From: Candidatus Bathyarchaeia archaeon
Lineage (GTDB): Archaea; Thermoproteota; Bathyarchaeia; Bathyarchaeales; Bathycorpusculaceae
Direction of reading: 5' to 3'
Assembly (NCBI GenBank): GCA_030019335.1
Contig: JASEET010000004.1
Span: 62,001-126,000, forward strand
DNA: 64,000 nt
The notes under the pieces are model-generated. The model ran no database searches, had not been told where the DNA came from, and worked only from the letters and a program-made list of their open reading frames with translations. Positions 25,255 through 34,841 of this stretch are shown in pieces (positions within the stretch are counted from its first letter, which is position 1; each line of letters starts with the position of its first letter). The position numbers and the translations under genes were made by a program.

Positions 25255-27636
25255 TTAAACCTCGCTGCTGAATGTTCGCTTCCAACCCGCCAACAAATCA
25301 CTGAGCGAAGCGTCTACAACAACTTCGCCATTTAGTCCGTAAATGCACAGTCGCGGAGCTTTCGTAACTTTCCCTATTTCAGCGTAAACTTTCCCCTTCA
25401 TTAAAGCCTCAAAATCTTTTTTCGCTTTTTCTGAAACTTCTACTAAGAAGCGGCTGTTAGATTCAGAGAACAGAACAAAGTCGTTGCGGTTTAGGGTTTT
25501 CCTCGGAACCTTTCGCAAATCCAGTTCCATTCCATATCCGCCAGCGAAAGCCATCTCCGCAGCAGCCACAGCTAAACCACCCTCGGACAAATCGTGACAA
25601 GCGTTAATCAGCCCTAAATCAATGGCTCCAGTAACAGCTTTGAACGTTTTTCTGGCTTGGTTAGGTCGCACTTTAGGCACGGTATTTCCAAGAAAACCTT
25701 TTAGTCTATAGTATTCTGAGCCGCCTAACTCGTGAAAGGTTTGCCCAACAATGTAAATTAGGTTATTTGGCGCTTTAACATCCATTGAAACTGTTGAACG
25801 AACGTCTGGAACGATGCCCAAAGCCGTGATTAGAAGTGTCGGTGTTACTGGTCCGAGCGGAGACTCGTTATAAAGGCTATCTTTGCCAGAAATAAACGGT
25901 GTTCCGAAAGCGGTTGCAAAATCGTAGCATGCCTCACAACCCTTAACAAGACTACCTAGCCTTTTTGGTTTTTCTGGATTCCCCCACGTGAAATTGTCAA
26001 GCAAAGCGATTCTTCTGCCGCCAACAGCCACATTATTTCTTATCGCCTCATCTATTGCTGAGGCAGCCATCCAATAAGCATCAATTTTTCCATATTGTGG
26101 GTTCATTCCACAAGAAACAGCTACACCTCTCCAAGAATCTGTTAAAGGCTTTATTACAGTCGCATCATTCGGTCCACCATACTCGCCTTGCAGGGGTTTA
26201 AGCACGGTATTTCCTTTCACCTCATGATCATAAGTGCGTATCACTCTTTCTTTGCTTGCAATGTTTGGTGAAGATAAAAGCTGCAGAAGCGTTTCGGTTA
26301 GGTTTTCTGGCTCTCGAAAGCGTGGCTCTTCAAAACTTGTTTGCTTATATTCTGCGGTTCTCACAGCTTTCGGAGGTTCAAAAAGGAAGGAGATATCCAT
26401 TTCCGCAACTTTCTCACCTTGATAATAAATCCGCAAAACCTCATCTGCGGTGTATTTTCCAATAGCAGTAGCTTCAACGTCCTCTTTCTCAAAAATTTCC
26501 AAAACATGTTCAAGATTTTCTGGAGGCACAGCCAAAAGCATTCTTTCCTGCGATTCAGAAACATAAATTTCCCACGGAGCCAATCCTGGATACTTCAGCG
26601 GAACCTTTTCAAGCTCTACGACAACACCACAATTGAACCTTTTTGCAGTTTCGCCAACGGCAGAGGATAAACCGCCACCGCCCAAATCGGTTATTGCCGA
26701 TGCCAGCTCAAGATCTCGAATTTCAACTATGGCTCTTTTCAGCTTTTCTTCCTCAATCGGGTTTGCAATTTGAACTGCTGGTCTGGAAACCACTTCTGAT
26801 TTTTCCGTCAGTTCAGCAGATGCGAAAGTTACGCCGTGAATGCCATCTCGGCCCGTTTTTCCTCCAGCTAAAACAATTACGTCGCCTGGTTTGGCGTTTC
26901 TCCTAAACTTTTTCAGTGGAAGCAGTCCTATGCATCCGCAATAAACAACAACGTTTCCAACGTAACTTTCATCAAAGTATACTGCTCCGTTCACTGTCGG
27001 GATTCCCATGTTATTACCATAGTTTCCAATGCCCGCTACGACACCCATGTAAACGTATTTCGGATGCTTCACACCCGGCGGCAATTTTTCATAATCATAA
27101 TCCAAAGGACCGAAACCCAAAACATCTGTGCATGCAATTGGGTCTGCCCAAACGCCCAAAATGTCGCGGATTACTCCACCCATGCCTGTGGCTGCACCGC
27201 CGAAGGGCTCTATTGCTGATGGATGATTGTGGGTTTCAACTTTAACTGCTATTCCATAACCCTTGTCAAAATGGATTATACCCGCATTATCTTCAAAAAC
27301 GGAGAAGCACCAGCGTGGATTAATTTCCTCGGTAGCCTTTGCAATATACGTTTTAAAGAGGCTGTCAATCTCTTTTCCGTTAATTTTTATTTTTCCTTTG
27401 AAGGTTTTGTGGAAGCAATGTTCAGACCATGTCTGCCCTATGGTTTGAAGCTCCACATCTGTTGGGTTCCGCCCTTTTTTCTTAAAATATTCCTGAACAA
27501 CCTTCATTTCTTGCAAGTTTAAGCCTATGCCAAGTTCTCGGCTTATTTTAAGGAGCTGCTCATCTGTAGCCTTAAGTATGTTTATCTCAAAAAGTGGAAA
27601 TGATGTTTTTCTGCGAATGTAAAGGCTTACGGTCAT
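25255..27636 (-). CDS. purL: Phosphoribosylformylglycinamidine synthase, large subunit
   Basis: A 793-residue small-type PurL that turns FGAR into FGAM with ATP. Signatures include IGQTWSEHCFHKTFKG, VKVETHNHPSAIEPFGGAAT, LGFGPLDY and HDLSEGGLAVAAAEMAF. Start ATG overlaps the purS stop with GAGGAAG ahead of it. It works in a complex with PurS and PurQ. Confidence 0.97.
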   Translation of the reverse strand: MTVSLYIRRKTSFPLFEINILKATDEQLLKISRELGIGLNLQEMKVVQEYFKKKGRNPTDVELQTIGQTWSEHCFHKTFKGKIKINGKEIDSLFKTYIAKATEEINPRWCFSVFEDNAGIIHFDKGYGIAVKVETHNHPSAIEPFGGAATGMGGVIRDILGVWADPIACTDVLGFGPLDYDYEKLPPGVKHPKYVYMGVVAGIGNYGNNMGIPTVNGAVYFDESYVGNVVVYCGCIGLLPLKKFRRNAKPGDVIVLAGGKTGRDGIHGVTFASAELTEKSEVVSRPAVQIANPIEEEKLKRAIVEIRDLELASAITDLGGGGLSSAVGETAKRFNCGVVVELEKVPLKYPGLAPWEIYVSESQERMLLAVPPENLEHVLEIFEKEDVEATAIGKYTADEVLRIYYQGEKVAEMDISFLFEPPKAVRTAEYKQTSFEEPRFREPENLTETLLQLLSSPNIASKERVIRTYDHEVKGNTVLKPLQGEYGGPNDATVIKPLTDSWRGVAVSCGMNPQYGKIDAYWMAASAIDEAIRNNVAVGGRRIALLDNFTWGNPEKPKRLGSLVKGCEACYDFATAFGTPFISGKDSLYNESPLGPVTPTLLITALGIVPDVRSTVSMDVKAPNNLIYIVGQTFHELGGSEYYRLKGFLGNTVPKVRPNQARKTFKAVTGAIDLGLINACHDLSEGGLAVAAAEMAFAGGYGMELDLRKVPRKTLNRNDFVLFSESNSRFLVEVSEKAKKDFEALMKGKVYAEIGKVTKAPRLCIYGLNGEVVVDASLSDLLAGWKRTFSSEV

Positions 27637-27884
27637 TTTTCTTCCTCAATCACGATTGCATAACTATCCTTTGTTGGGTTTGCTAGAAGCCTTTTACACA
27701 TTTCCTCAGCTTTAGTTTCAGCCTCCTTCCTTGATTCAGCCTCAAGAAACACACTGTAAACTTTACTAACGTTCACTGCTTCAACTTTATATCCAAGTTC
27801 CTTCAGCAAACGTGCTGTAGTTTCGCCTTCAGGATCACTGTGCCCCGGCTTTAACCTAACTTCAATTCTTAAGCGATATTTCAT
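27633..27884 (-). CDS. purS: Phosphoribosylformylglycinamidine synthase subunit PurS
   Basis: An 83-residue ferredoxin-like subunit that links PurL and PurQ. It reads VRLKPGHSDPEGETTARLL with the expected variation and CKRLLANPTKDSYAIVIEE at the end. It overlaps purL by four bases. Confidence 0.95.
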   Translation of the reverse strand: MKYRLRIEVRLKPGHSDPEGETTARLLKELGYKVEAVNVSKVYSVFLEAESRKEAETKAEEMCKRLLANPTKDSYAIVIEEEK

Positions 27885-27941
27885 AGGTTAAGTTTGAATT
27901 TCAAGAAATTTAAACACTTTTATCAGCAACGAAGCAAACGA

Positions 27942-29096
27942 CTATTTTAGAATGATTTTCCTATCTTCGTAAAGAATTTTAATTCCCTCGGAGTCTGTTA
28001 CATGTCCTATTTGTTCGGCTTGCACCGCGGTTTTTTCTAAAAGGTCTATCGCCTTGTCTCTATTTGCCTTATCCACTATTAATGCGAATCCCCATCCCAT
28101 GTTGAAGGTTTTAAACATCTCCTCATCTGTTATTATGCCGCCCAGTTCAGAAGCGGTTTTCTGAATTAACTCAAATATTGGCTGCGGTTTAAAATTGTCA
28201 AACGCGAAACCTATACCCTCTGAAAAGCTTGTTAAACGGTCAAACTTCAAGTATGCATCACCCGTGATGTGCACCGCAGCCTTAACTTTAAGCTCTTCCG
28301 CAACCTTCAGCAAAGGCTTAACATATATTCTAGTCGGTTCTAAAACTTCGTAGACCATTTCTCTTTCTAATCCTTCCGGAACATCATAAGGCGCGTATTT
28401 CCCGCCCCACTGTTTGAATAAAATTTTTCTTGCAAGAGATATACCGTTGCTATGAATTCCTGAACTTCGCAATCCAAGGATGGTGTCACTGGGTTTTATG
28501 TTCCTTCCAGAGATTATTTTTTCGCTTGAAACTTCGCCTATGGCTGAAAAAACCATGTCAAAGCCTTTGCCTTCCACTAAGCCCTTTATCAGTTCTGGAA
28601 CATCACCGATTTCACCACTCGGCACAATGCATTCCGCTTCAGTTGCACCCTTAACGATACCTTTCATCCATTCCCTAACTAGAATAAGGTCTGAAACATG
28701 TGCATGAATATTATCTGCAACCGCCAAAGGCTTTGCACCAGACCTTACAACATCGTTAACAGCCATAGCTACGCCATCAATCCCTATTGTGTCGTATTTT
28801 TCAGCTAATTGCGCAACAAGCACCTTTGTGCCTATACCTTCAATAACCAAGTCTAAGAAACGATTTTCTCCTAAAGGGAAAATGTTTCCATAAGGAAGTT
28901 GAACGACCTCGCCGTAAGGGCTAAATCTATAAGTTTCTTCCAAAATCCGTAACACTTTTTTAGATTCAACTCTCAACTCTCTATTAACACCAGCATCAGC
29001 ATACGTAAATTTTTGAGGCAATGCTGTTCCCCTAAATCTTAAGTGTTCGCAGTATCTATCCACTTCGGGATATACATGTGTTTCTTTAAGTATCAT
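27942..29096 (-). CDS. purM: Phosphoribosylformylglycinamidine cyclo-ligase
   Basis: A 384-residue AIR synthetase. It has FTYADAGVNRE, the IGTKVLVAQLAEKYDTIGID segment, AVNDVVRSGAKPLAVADNI and LGLRSSGIHSNGISLAR, with GDAYLKFDRL in place of the common GGG..N. It carries an N-terminal stretch of about 30 residues before the family start. Length is somewhat above the usual 330-350. It heads the purM-purS-purL-purQ transcript. Confidence 0.93.
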   Translation of the reverse strand: MILKETHVYPEVDRYCEHLRFRGTALPQKFTYADAGVNRELRVESKKVLRILEETYRFSPYGEVVQLPYGNIFPLGENRFLDLVIEGIGTKVLVAQLAEKYDTIGIDGVAMAVNDVVRSGAKPLAVADNIHAHVSDLILVREWMKGIVKGATEAECIVPSGEIGDVPELIKGLVEGKGFDMVFSAIGEVSSEKIISGRNIKPSDTILGLRSSGIHSNGISLARKILFKQWGGKYAPYDVPEGLEREMVYEVLEPTRIYVKPLLKVAEELKVKAAVHITGDAYLKFDRLTSFSEGIGFAFDNFKPQPIFELIQKTASELGGIITDEEMFKTFNMGWGFALIVDKANRDKAIDLLEKTAVQAEQIGHVTDSEGIKILYEDRKIILK

Positions 29097-29117
29097 AGAA
29101 ATAACGGTTTTGTTCTT

Positions 29118-29136
29118 CTCTCTTTCGAGAAGAGAG
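29118..29136. promoter_or_regulatory. Inverted repeat upstream of purM
   Basis: CTCTCTTTCGAGAAGAGAG folds on itself as an eight-pair stem with a three-base loop. It lies about 22 bases upstream of the purM start, in the 236-base gap before the surface-protein gene, so it could be an operator or leader hairpin for the purine genes. Nothing else stands out in this gap. Confidence 0.35.
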
Positions 29137-29332
29137 ATTAAGAGAAATCTTCCCAGAGTACGTTGAGATGAAATACGTGTTTATACCTTCATTAATGAAC
29201 AGACTGTTTTAGGAGCTTGAAAGACCAACTTTAGAAGAAAAGAAAGGATTCTAGGTATATTTTCCTTAGTGGACGATGTTTTCTATTTTGGAAACAAGCT
29301 TAACGAATATAGAGTTGCGCTGGTGTGTTTCA

Positions 29333-30817
29333 TTACCGTGTGTATGTTAGAGCGTGCGCTTTTTTGGGGGTTTCTGCGAAAACCTTAGTCTTGTTTGCAT
29401 GCGCGTGTTTTGATAGGTAGATGGTAGTTATTATGAAGATTGCTGTTGTAGCTGCAAAGATATACATTAGGTTTCGAATATTGTGTACGTTTTTGGAGTA
29501 ATCCGATAGGTGTTCCTGATAGGAATGGTTCAACTCGCTGTAGCTTTCTTGAAGCTGACTATAATTGCCTAAGAGAATGCTATAGTTTTTTAGAAAGTCA
29601 TAATATAGCGCGTTCAGATCGTATAAATCCATTTGCAACTTGACATGCTTATCGAGTAGTTCGTTGTAAAGGTACAGCGTTTTGGAAGAAATTATTGTAA
29701 TGGCATGACTACTATGGATATAGGTGAAATATGTATAAACATATGTCTCGTTTGAAACATCAAGTCGTATTGGCACGATTTCTTCCATATCAACCAGTAC
29801 AATATATGGATAGTTCATCAACTCGGTAGGGATCGCAACTCTGCAGAAACCAACCGTACTATCTTTGCCTGTAGCATTGAAGCGTATTATTTTGTTTCCA
29901 GTTTCTGACCCAATTTCAAATCTGAATTCAGAGATTGTTGAATTGCAAATAGTAGTAACATAGTACGTTTCTCTTTCCAAGGCTACGTTGAAAACAGAAA
30001 ACATTCCCATTAGAGGATAATTGTCTATGTTGTTCTCTTCGATTTTTTTGTAAGGGATATCACCTATTCCATCCCAGCCAGTCTCATTCTGATAGGAATT
30101 ACTGTATAGATCCACACCAGTATAGTCGCTCCAATAATTGCCTTCCTTTCCATTATCCCAGACATTAATCGAACTATAGCTGTAAGCTTGTTGAATGTTA
30201 TTAACGAAGTTATTGTGGAAAATCACATTTCTGCTGGAATCAAAAAGGAGGATTCCACAGTCGTTGTCTGTTATTTTGTTGCGTGAAAACACGTTGTTGC
30301 CAGAATAATAGAGGATAATTCCATCGTAGTTGTTAGTTATCGTGTTGTCTGAGACTAGGTTGTTGCTGGAATAGTAAAGGCTAATTCCATAGTTGTTGTT
30401 TGTTATTGTGTTGTGGCTTATGTCATTACCAGTGGAACGGTCTATGAATATGCCACTGTTGTATGAACTCGTACCGCTTTTCCTTATAGTGAAACCCTTG
30501 ATGCTTACGTTGTTAGCCGTTATAGAAATTACGCTGCCAGTTCCTCCGCCATCAATAATTGTTGAGTGTCTGTCTTCTCCAATGAGTGATATACTCTTGT
30601 TGATGACGACATGTTCATAGTATGTTCCGTTGTACACAAAAATTGTGTCCCCCGAATTTGCATGGTTGATAGCTTCTTGTATTGTTGGATAGTCTGTTGG
30701 AACATAGATTACATCTGTACCTGCCTTTGCAGATATTTTGTATTCCGTTAGAAACAATATGGATAACAAACACAAGATTGTAAATGAAGCCAGGATAGCT
30801 TTATTCAATTTAATCAC
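29333..30817 (-). CDS. Secreted beta-helix (NosD-like) surface protein
   Basis: 494 residues. Residues 1-31 are a signal peptide. From about 36 there is the start VIYVPTDYPTIQEAINHANS and then right-handed parallel beta-helix repeats (ITNNNYGISLYYSSNNLVSD, ITNNYDGIILYYSGNNVFSR), ending DWSDYTGVDLYSN-like NYWSDYTGVDLYS typical of NosD/CASH domains. A beta-rich domain follows, then a predicted helical stalk (SYSELNHSYQEHL) and a membrane helix near 445-465. It is an anchored cell-surface glycan-binding or structural protein by inference. Confidence 0.88.
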   Translation of the reverse strand: MIKLNKAILASFTILCLLSILFLTEYKISAKAGTDVIYVPTDYPTIQEAINHANSGDTIFVYNGTYYEHVVINKSISLIGEDRHSTIIDGGGTGSVISITANNVSIKGFTIRKSGTSSYNSGIFIDRSTGNDISHNTITNNNYGISLYYSSNNLVSDNTITNNYDGIILYYSGNNVFSRNKITDNDCGILLFDSSRNVIFHNNFVNNIQQAYSYSSINVWDNGKEGNYWSDYTGVDLYSNSYQNETGWDGIGDIPYKKIEENNIDNYPLMGMFSVFNVALERETYYVTTICNSTISEFRFEIGSETGNKIIRFNATGKDSTVGFCRVAIPTELMNYPYIVLVDMEEIVPIRLDVSNETYVYTYFTYIHSSHAITIISSKTLYLYNELLDKHVKLQMDLYDLNALYYDFLKNYSILLGNYSQLQESYSELNHSYQEHLSDYSKNVHNIRNLMYIFAATTAIFIITTIYLSKHAHANKTKVFAETPKKAHALTYTR

Positions 30818-30874
30818 GGTCTATTTTGTTAGTACAGAGAATTATTAAACGTTAAGGTGAAATGTGCGTTATAG

Positions 30875-31486
30875 TTATTGTTGCGAGAGTGTTTTTCCCA
30901 GCATGAGAGAACATGCGACAGCAACGGAAAAGACAGCAACGAAAATGATTGGGTTAATAGTAGGTTGCGTGAGGTCCCAGAAAATCGCTGTGTATGATGC
31001 GACTATTATGAATACTAGTATGCAAATCTTGGTTTTGATATTGTTTAGTTTAGCTGTAGGTTTTTCTTGTTGGCTTAATGTGGAGTGTAACAGATTTTGC
31101 ATTTGTTTTATTTGCTGGTCTGTCGCAAAAATTACAAGATTTTTGTCAATGTCTTGAAACTTGAAACTTGAAAGCGCATATCTTTGTAACTCCCAAGGCT
31201 TCTTCTTTGGCAAAATCCTGACGATGTTGCTTTTTTCCATTTTTTTTAAGATTGTTTGAATTTTACGGATAAACTGGACGTCATTTGTTTTTTCTTCTCC
31301 GTATAGTCTTTTTATTATGTCTTTGACATCTGGAAAATATAGTTCAAGTTGGAAGGATACAATTGCTTTGGCAAGATCATACTGATATTCACCTTCTCGT
31401 AAACGTAGATTGCCAGTTTTATAGTCGGCGCTCAGAGCTTCTTGCAAAAATCGTATTTCACTCGGTGTTAGCCTACACTTTGACAA
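30875..31486 (-). CDS. Winged-helix-like protein with C-terminal membrane helices
   Basis: 203 residues. The N-terminal part (LTPSEIRFLQEALSADYKTG ... FIRKIQTILKKMEKSNIVRI) looks like a winged helix; two hydrophobic helices (KICILVFIIVASYTAIFW and INPIIFVAVFSVAVACSLML) close the protein. This membrane-tethered HTH layout recurs in archaea. It is divergent from the 31.7 kb regulator. Function unknown. Confidence 0.65.
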   Translation of the reverse strand: MSKCRLTPSEIRFLQEALSADYKTGNLRLREGEYQYDLAKAIVSFQLELYFPDVKDIIKRLYGEEKTNDVQFIRKIQTILKKMEKSNIVRILPKKKPWELQRYALSSFKFQDIDKNLVIFATDQQIKQMQNLLHSTLSQQEKPTAKLNNIKTKICILVFIIVASYTAIFWDLTQPTINPIIFVAVFSVAVACSLMLGKTLSQQ

Positions 31487-31679
31487 ACTGTTGACTCCTC
31501 TTCAATAGTTTCAGTTGAAATAACATAAAAATGCTTCGATGTTGAGAATGTTTAATTTCGCCAGTTTCTAGCACGCACACTTCTGTTTTCAATAAAGTCT
31601 ATGGAAAAAAACCGTAAGTGTTTCAACAACTATAATAAATAATCAAGGGAGAAAGGGTACGATATTTGGAAATGGAATT

Positions 31680-31967
31680 ATGTTAAGATCGAAGTCTTTC
31701 CCGATTTCACACGCATTTAAGTATAGAGATAGGGTGGCAATAATCGGCGATATACTAAAGATTGTTAAGAACTCGAAAGAAGGAAGGAGAAAAACACAAA
31801 TAATGCAGAGCGCCAATTTGAATTACATCCAAACGAAGAAATACCTCAACTACCTACTTAGTTGGGGCTTCCTTGTGGTCACAGAAAGAGAAACGTATGT
31901 TATAACAAAAGAAGGCTCCAAGTTTTTGCAGTTAGTTGAAGTACGAAGAATCCACAGTTTAATGTAA
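31680..31967 (+). CDS. Winged-helix transcriptional regulator (HTH_45-like)
   Basis: 95 residues; YRDRVAIIGDILKIVKNSKE, RRKTQIMQSANLNYIQTKKY, LLSWGFLVV and the wing TYVITKEGSKFLQLVEVRRI are diagnostic. It belongs to the same family as the regulator at 14.1 kb. It ends eight bases from the korC stop (convergent). Confidence 0.8.
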   Translation: MLRSKSFPISHAFKYRDRVAIIGDILKIVKNSKEGRRKTQIMQSANLNYIQTKKYLNYLLSWGFLVVTERETYVITKEGSKFLQLVEVRRIHSLM

Positions 31968-31974
31968 AATGATT

Positions 31975-32505
31975 TCATTCGATTAATTCTTTTCCTTTTT
32001 TGTATGCTTGCATATTAACAGTTATAGCCTTTTTTGGAACAGTGTCTTTTATAGCCTTTTTCATGAAGTTTTCGTTTACTACCTTTGTTATTTTGTTTAA
32101 AGCGCCTAGCATAATCATGTTTGCATAAAGTTTTTCTCCAAATGTTTTTTCAGCGATTTCCGATGCTTGTATTTTAAAGAATTTTGCTTTAGTTTCAGGA
32201 ATTTTTTTAACCATGCTGCTGTCGACGATGAGTACTCCATTTTCTTTTAAATCCTTTAAGTGCTTATCCACAGCTGTTTGGCTCATTGCGATGAGCATGT
32301 CACATTTTCTAACAGATGGAAAATCAATTTTGCCATCTGATATTATCACTTCGCTTTTGGCCGCGCTTCCTCTGGCTTCCGCTCCATAGCTTTGGGTTTG
32401 CACGGCATTTTTTCCGTTGTATACGGCTGCTTTGCCTAAAACTTGTCCTGCTAAAATTACGCCTTGCCCACCAAATCCACTTATTCTTACTTCAATTTTC
32501 TTCAT
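31975..32505 (-). CDS. korC: 2-oxoacid:ferredoxin oxidoreductase gamma subunit
   Basis: 176 residues. The gamma chain pattern GFGGQGVILAGQVLGKAAVY, then GAEARGSAAKSEVIISDGKI, is clear. It overlaps korB by 14 bases. With korA and korB it forms the enzyme that oxidises a 2-oxoacid (best guess 2-oxoglutarate) to acyl-CoA with reduction of ferredoxin; succinyl-CoA could then go to SucCD encoded at 5-7 kb. Confidence 0.9.
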   Translation of the reverse strand: MKKIEVRISGFGGQGVILAGQVLGKAAVYNGKNAVQTQSYGAEARGSAAKSEVIISDGKIDFPSVRKCDMLIAMSQTAVDKHLKDLKENGVLIVDSSMVKKIPETKAKFFKIQASEIAEKTFGEKLYANMIMLGALNKITKVVNENFMKKAIKDTVPKKAITVNMQAYKKGKELIE

Positions 32506-33322
32506 TTTTCTGTGCTTCCTCGATTATTTTGTAAACGGCTTCGACCAATGTGGGTCGCTGTCTCCGGACAAACTCGCCTACAATTATTTTTTCAGCTAGG
32601 TGTTCTTCGCTCCATTTTTCTGCTTGCTCTATCGAAATGGTGTTTTCTTTGAACCATTTTAACATGTCTTTGGCGCTTTTAAGCCCTATTCTTCTTCCGA
32701 AAGCGGTTGGACATTGGCTTACAACTTCGATGAATCTGAAGCCTTGCATTTTTATAGCCTTTTTTATGGATTCTTTAAGTTCGTTTGGGTGGGTTGTTGT
32801 CCAGCGTGCAACGTAACAAGCTCCTGCTGTAACAGCTAGTCTGGCAGCATCGAGTGGATATTCAAAGTTTCCGTAAGGTGTAGTTGTTGTTTTTGTCCCG
32901 AAGGGGGTTGTTGGTGCAACTTGTCCGCCTGTCATTCCGTAAACCATGTTGTTAACCATTATAACGAGGAGGTCTAGGTTTCTTCTTGTTGCGTGTATGA
33001 AGTGGCTTAAACCTATGCCTACAATGTCTCCGTCTCCGCCGAAAACGACAACGTTCAAGTCGGGACGGAGAAGTTTTATGCCTGTTGCAACTGGTATGCT
33101 TCTTCCATGAGGTGTATGAATGGAGTCTGCTATAAAATATGGTGACGGAATCCATGCGGAACAGCCGATTCCGCTACAGAAAACAAATTTGCTTAGGTTT
33201 TTGTGGTCTAATTCATGAACAGCCCTCAGAAAAGTGTTCATAACTGTGAATATGCCGCAGCCTGGGCAGAATGGTAGCTTTAAATCTCTTAGATATTTCC
33301 GAACAGAGAACGTTTCAGTCAT
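32492..33322 (-). CDS. korB: 2-oxoacid:ferredoxin oxidoreductase beta subunit
   Basis: 276 residues. The thiamin pyrophosphate motif is GGDGDIVGIGLSHFIHATRR with NNMVYGMTGGQVAPTTPFG following, and CPGC near the start (FCPGCGIF) is an Fe-S ligand region. It overlaps korA by eight bases. Confidence 0.93.
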   Translation of the reverse strand: MTETFSVRKYLRDLKLPFCPGCGIFTVMNTFLRAVHELDHKNLSKFVFCSGIGCSAWIPSPYFIADSIHTPHGRSIPVATGIKLLRPDLNVVVFGGDGDIVGIGLSHFIHATRRNLDLLVIMVNNMVYGMTGGQVAPTTPFGTKTTTTPYGNFEYPLDAARLAVTAGACYVARWTTTHPNELKESIKKAIKMQGFRFIEVVSQCPTAFGRRIGLKSAKDMLKWFKENTISIEQAEKWSEEHLAEKIIVGEFVRRQRPTLVEAVYKIIEEAQKNEEN

Positions 33323-34460
33323 TTTTCTCCGCTTCCTCTATTTTAGCTAATAGCTCTTCCGGTGTGATTAATTCTCCACCACCAATCTTGTTTAGTGGGA
33401 TAATTTTTGCTAAGCCGTTCGCCGTCCTTTCCACTTCATAGAACATCTGCTTTAGATTCATTTCTGGAACAATTATCTTTTCAGCAGTTTCCGCCAGTTT
33501 TTTAATTATTCTTTCTGGGAATGGCCAGAGGGTTTTCAACCTTACGTAACCAATCTTGATTCCTCTTTTCTCTGCGTTTTTAACGGCTTCGTAGACTGTG
33601 CGGGATGTGCAGCCATAAGAGACTATACCTATTTGGCATTCATCAATGTTGTAGCTTTCGAAATCCGCGATTTCATCCACATGATTCTGAATTTTATTGC
33701 TGAGTCTCTCTACAAGGCGTCTATGGACTGTTGGGTCTGCTGTGAGTCTGATGCCGTATTCATTGTGGGTTGACCCTGTCACGGCTATGTTGAACCCTTC
33801 GCCAACAGCTGGCATCGGTGGAACCTCTTCTAAACCGAAGAAGGCTCTTTCTTCAACCTTTGGCTTTTTGCGGTTGATTATTTCTATGCTTTTTAGTGGT
33901 GGCACTGTGATTTGTTCTCTCATATGTGCGATTATTTCATCTGTGAGAAGTATGACTGGTGTGCGGTATTTTTCGGCTAGGTTGAATGCCCTAACTGTTA
34001 ATGTGAACATCTCCTGCACAGAGTTTGGCGAAAGCACTATGGCTGAATAGTCTCCATGAGTCCCCCAGCGAGACTGCATAACGTCACCTTGTCCGCATTT
34101 GGTGGCTTGTCCAGTGCTTGGACCTGCTCTTTGCACATCAACTATCACGCATGGAGTTTCAGTCATGAAAGCGTAGCCTATGCTCTCTTGCATTAAGCTG
34201 AAGCCCGGTCCAGACGTTGCGGTCATGGCTTTATTTCCAGTCCAGCTTGCACCTATGACTGCGCAGATAGAAGCCATTTCATCCTCCATTTGGATGGGAA
34301 TTCCACCAACCTGTGGCAATCGTTTAGCCATGTGCTCGGCTATTTCGCTTGCAGGTGTTATTGGATATCCAGCAAAAAAGCTACATCCAGCAATTATAGC
34401 CGCTTCAACGCATGCTTCATTTCCCTGCCAAAAATACGTGCCCGGATTAACTGTTCTCAT
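33315..34460 (-). CDS. korA: 2-oxoacid:ferredoxin oxidoreductase alpha subunit
   Basis: 381 residues. It begins with WQGNEACVEAAIIAGCSFFA and has GYPITPASEIAEHMAKRLP, EDEMASICAVIGASWTGNKA and TSGPGFSLMQESIGYAF, all typical of the KorA type. It heads korABC. No delta (ferredoxin) subunit gene is found in the operon, so either a separate ferredoxin is used or the gene is elsewhere. Confidence 0.93.
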   Translation of the reverse strand: MRTVNPGTYFWQGNEACVEAAIIAGCSFFAGYPITPASEIAEHMAKRLPQVGGIPIQMEDEMASICAVIGASWTGNKAMTATSGPGFSLMQESIGYAFMTETPCVIVDVQRAGPSTGQATKCGQGDVMQSRWGTHGDYSAIVLSPNSVQEMFTLTVRAFNLAEKYRTPVILLTDEIIAHMREQITVPPLKSIEIINRKKPKVEERAFFGLEEVPPMPAVGEGFNIAVTGSTHNEYGIRLTADPTVHRRLVERLSNKIQNHVDEIADFESYNIDECQIGIVSYGCTSRTVYEAVKNAEKRGIKIGYVRLKTLWPFPERIIKKLAETAEKIIVPEMNLKQMFYEVERTANGLAKIIPLNKIGGGELITPEELLAKIEEAEKND

Positions 34461-34535
34461 TCCCTATTCTCCTTTACAGAGTAATGGATAAAAGTTTAAG
34501 TTAGTTATTTCTTTTGCTAGATTTTAGTGCTTAAT

Positions 34536-34609
34536 GCGGTCGTAGTCTAGCTTGGCTAGGACTTCGGCCTCCCACGCCGACGACCCGGGTTCAAATCCCG
34601 GCGACCGCA
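34536..34609 (+). tRNA. tRNA-Gly (CCC)
   Basis: 74 bases. The acceptor stem is GCGGTCG/CGACCGC with A as the discriminator. Anticodon stem TCGGC/GCCGA holds loop CTCCCAC, so anticodon CCC, reading GGG. The T arm is CCGGG-TTCAAAT-CCCGG. No intron and no encoded CCA. Confidence 0.93.
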
Positions 34610-34670
34610 TCAACAAATCAAATTGTAAAACCAAAGAAGGCAATCATATTCCATTTCATCTTTCTAATGG

Positions 34671-34745
34671 CGGGCGGGGTGGGATTTGAACCCACGACCG
34701 CAAGCTTAGGAGGCTTGCGCCCTATCCGTGCTAGGCTACCCGCCC
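34671..34745 (-). tRNA. tRNA-Arg (CCT)
   Basis: 75 bases on the minus strand. Acceptor stem GGGCGGG/CCCGCCC with discriminator G; anticodon stem CAAGC/GCTTG with loop CTCCTAA, so anticodon CCT for AGG. The T arm is GTGGG-TTCAAAT-CCCAC. No intron and no encoded CCA. Confidence 0.92.
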
Positions 34746-34841
34746 CGAATAATATCTAAGTAAAATACAAATTTTAACTTAATGCATATTCATATACAAA
34801 AAGCTTAAACAGTGCAAGACAATTTTCAAAACCATGCTGAT

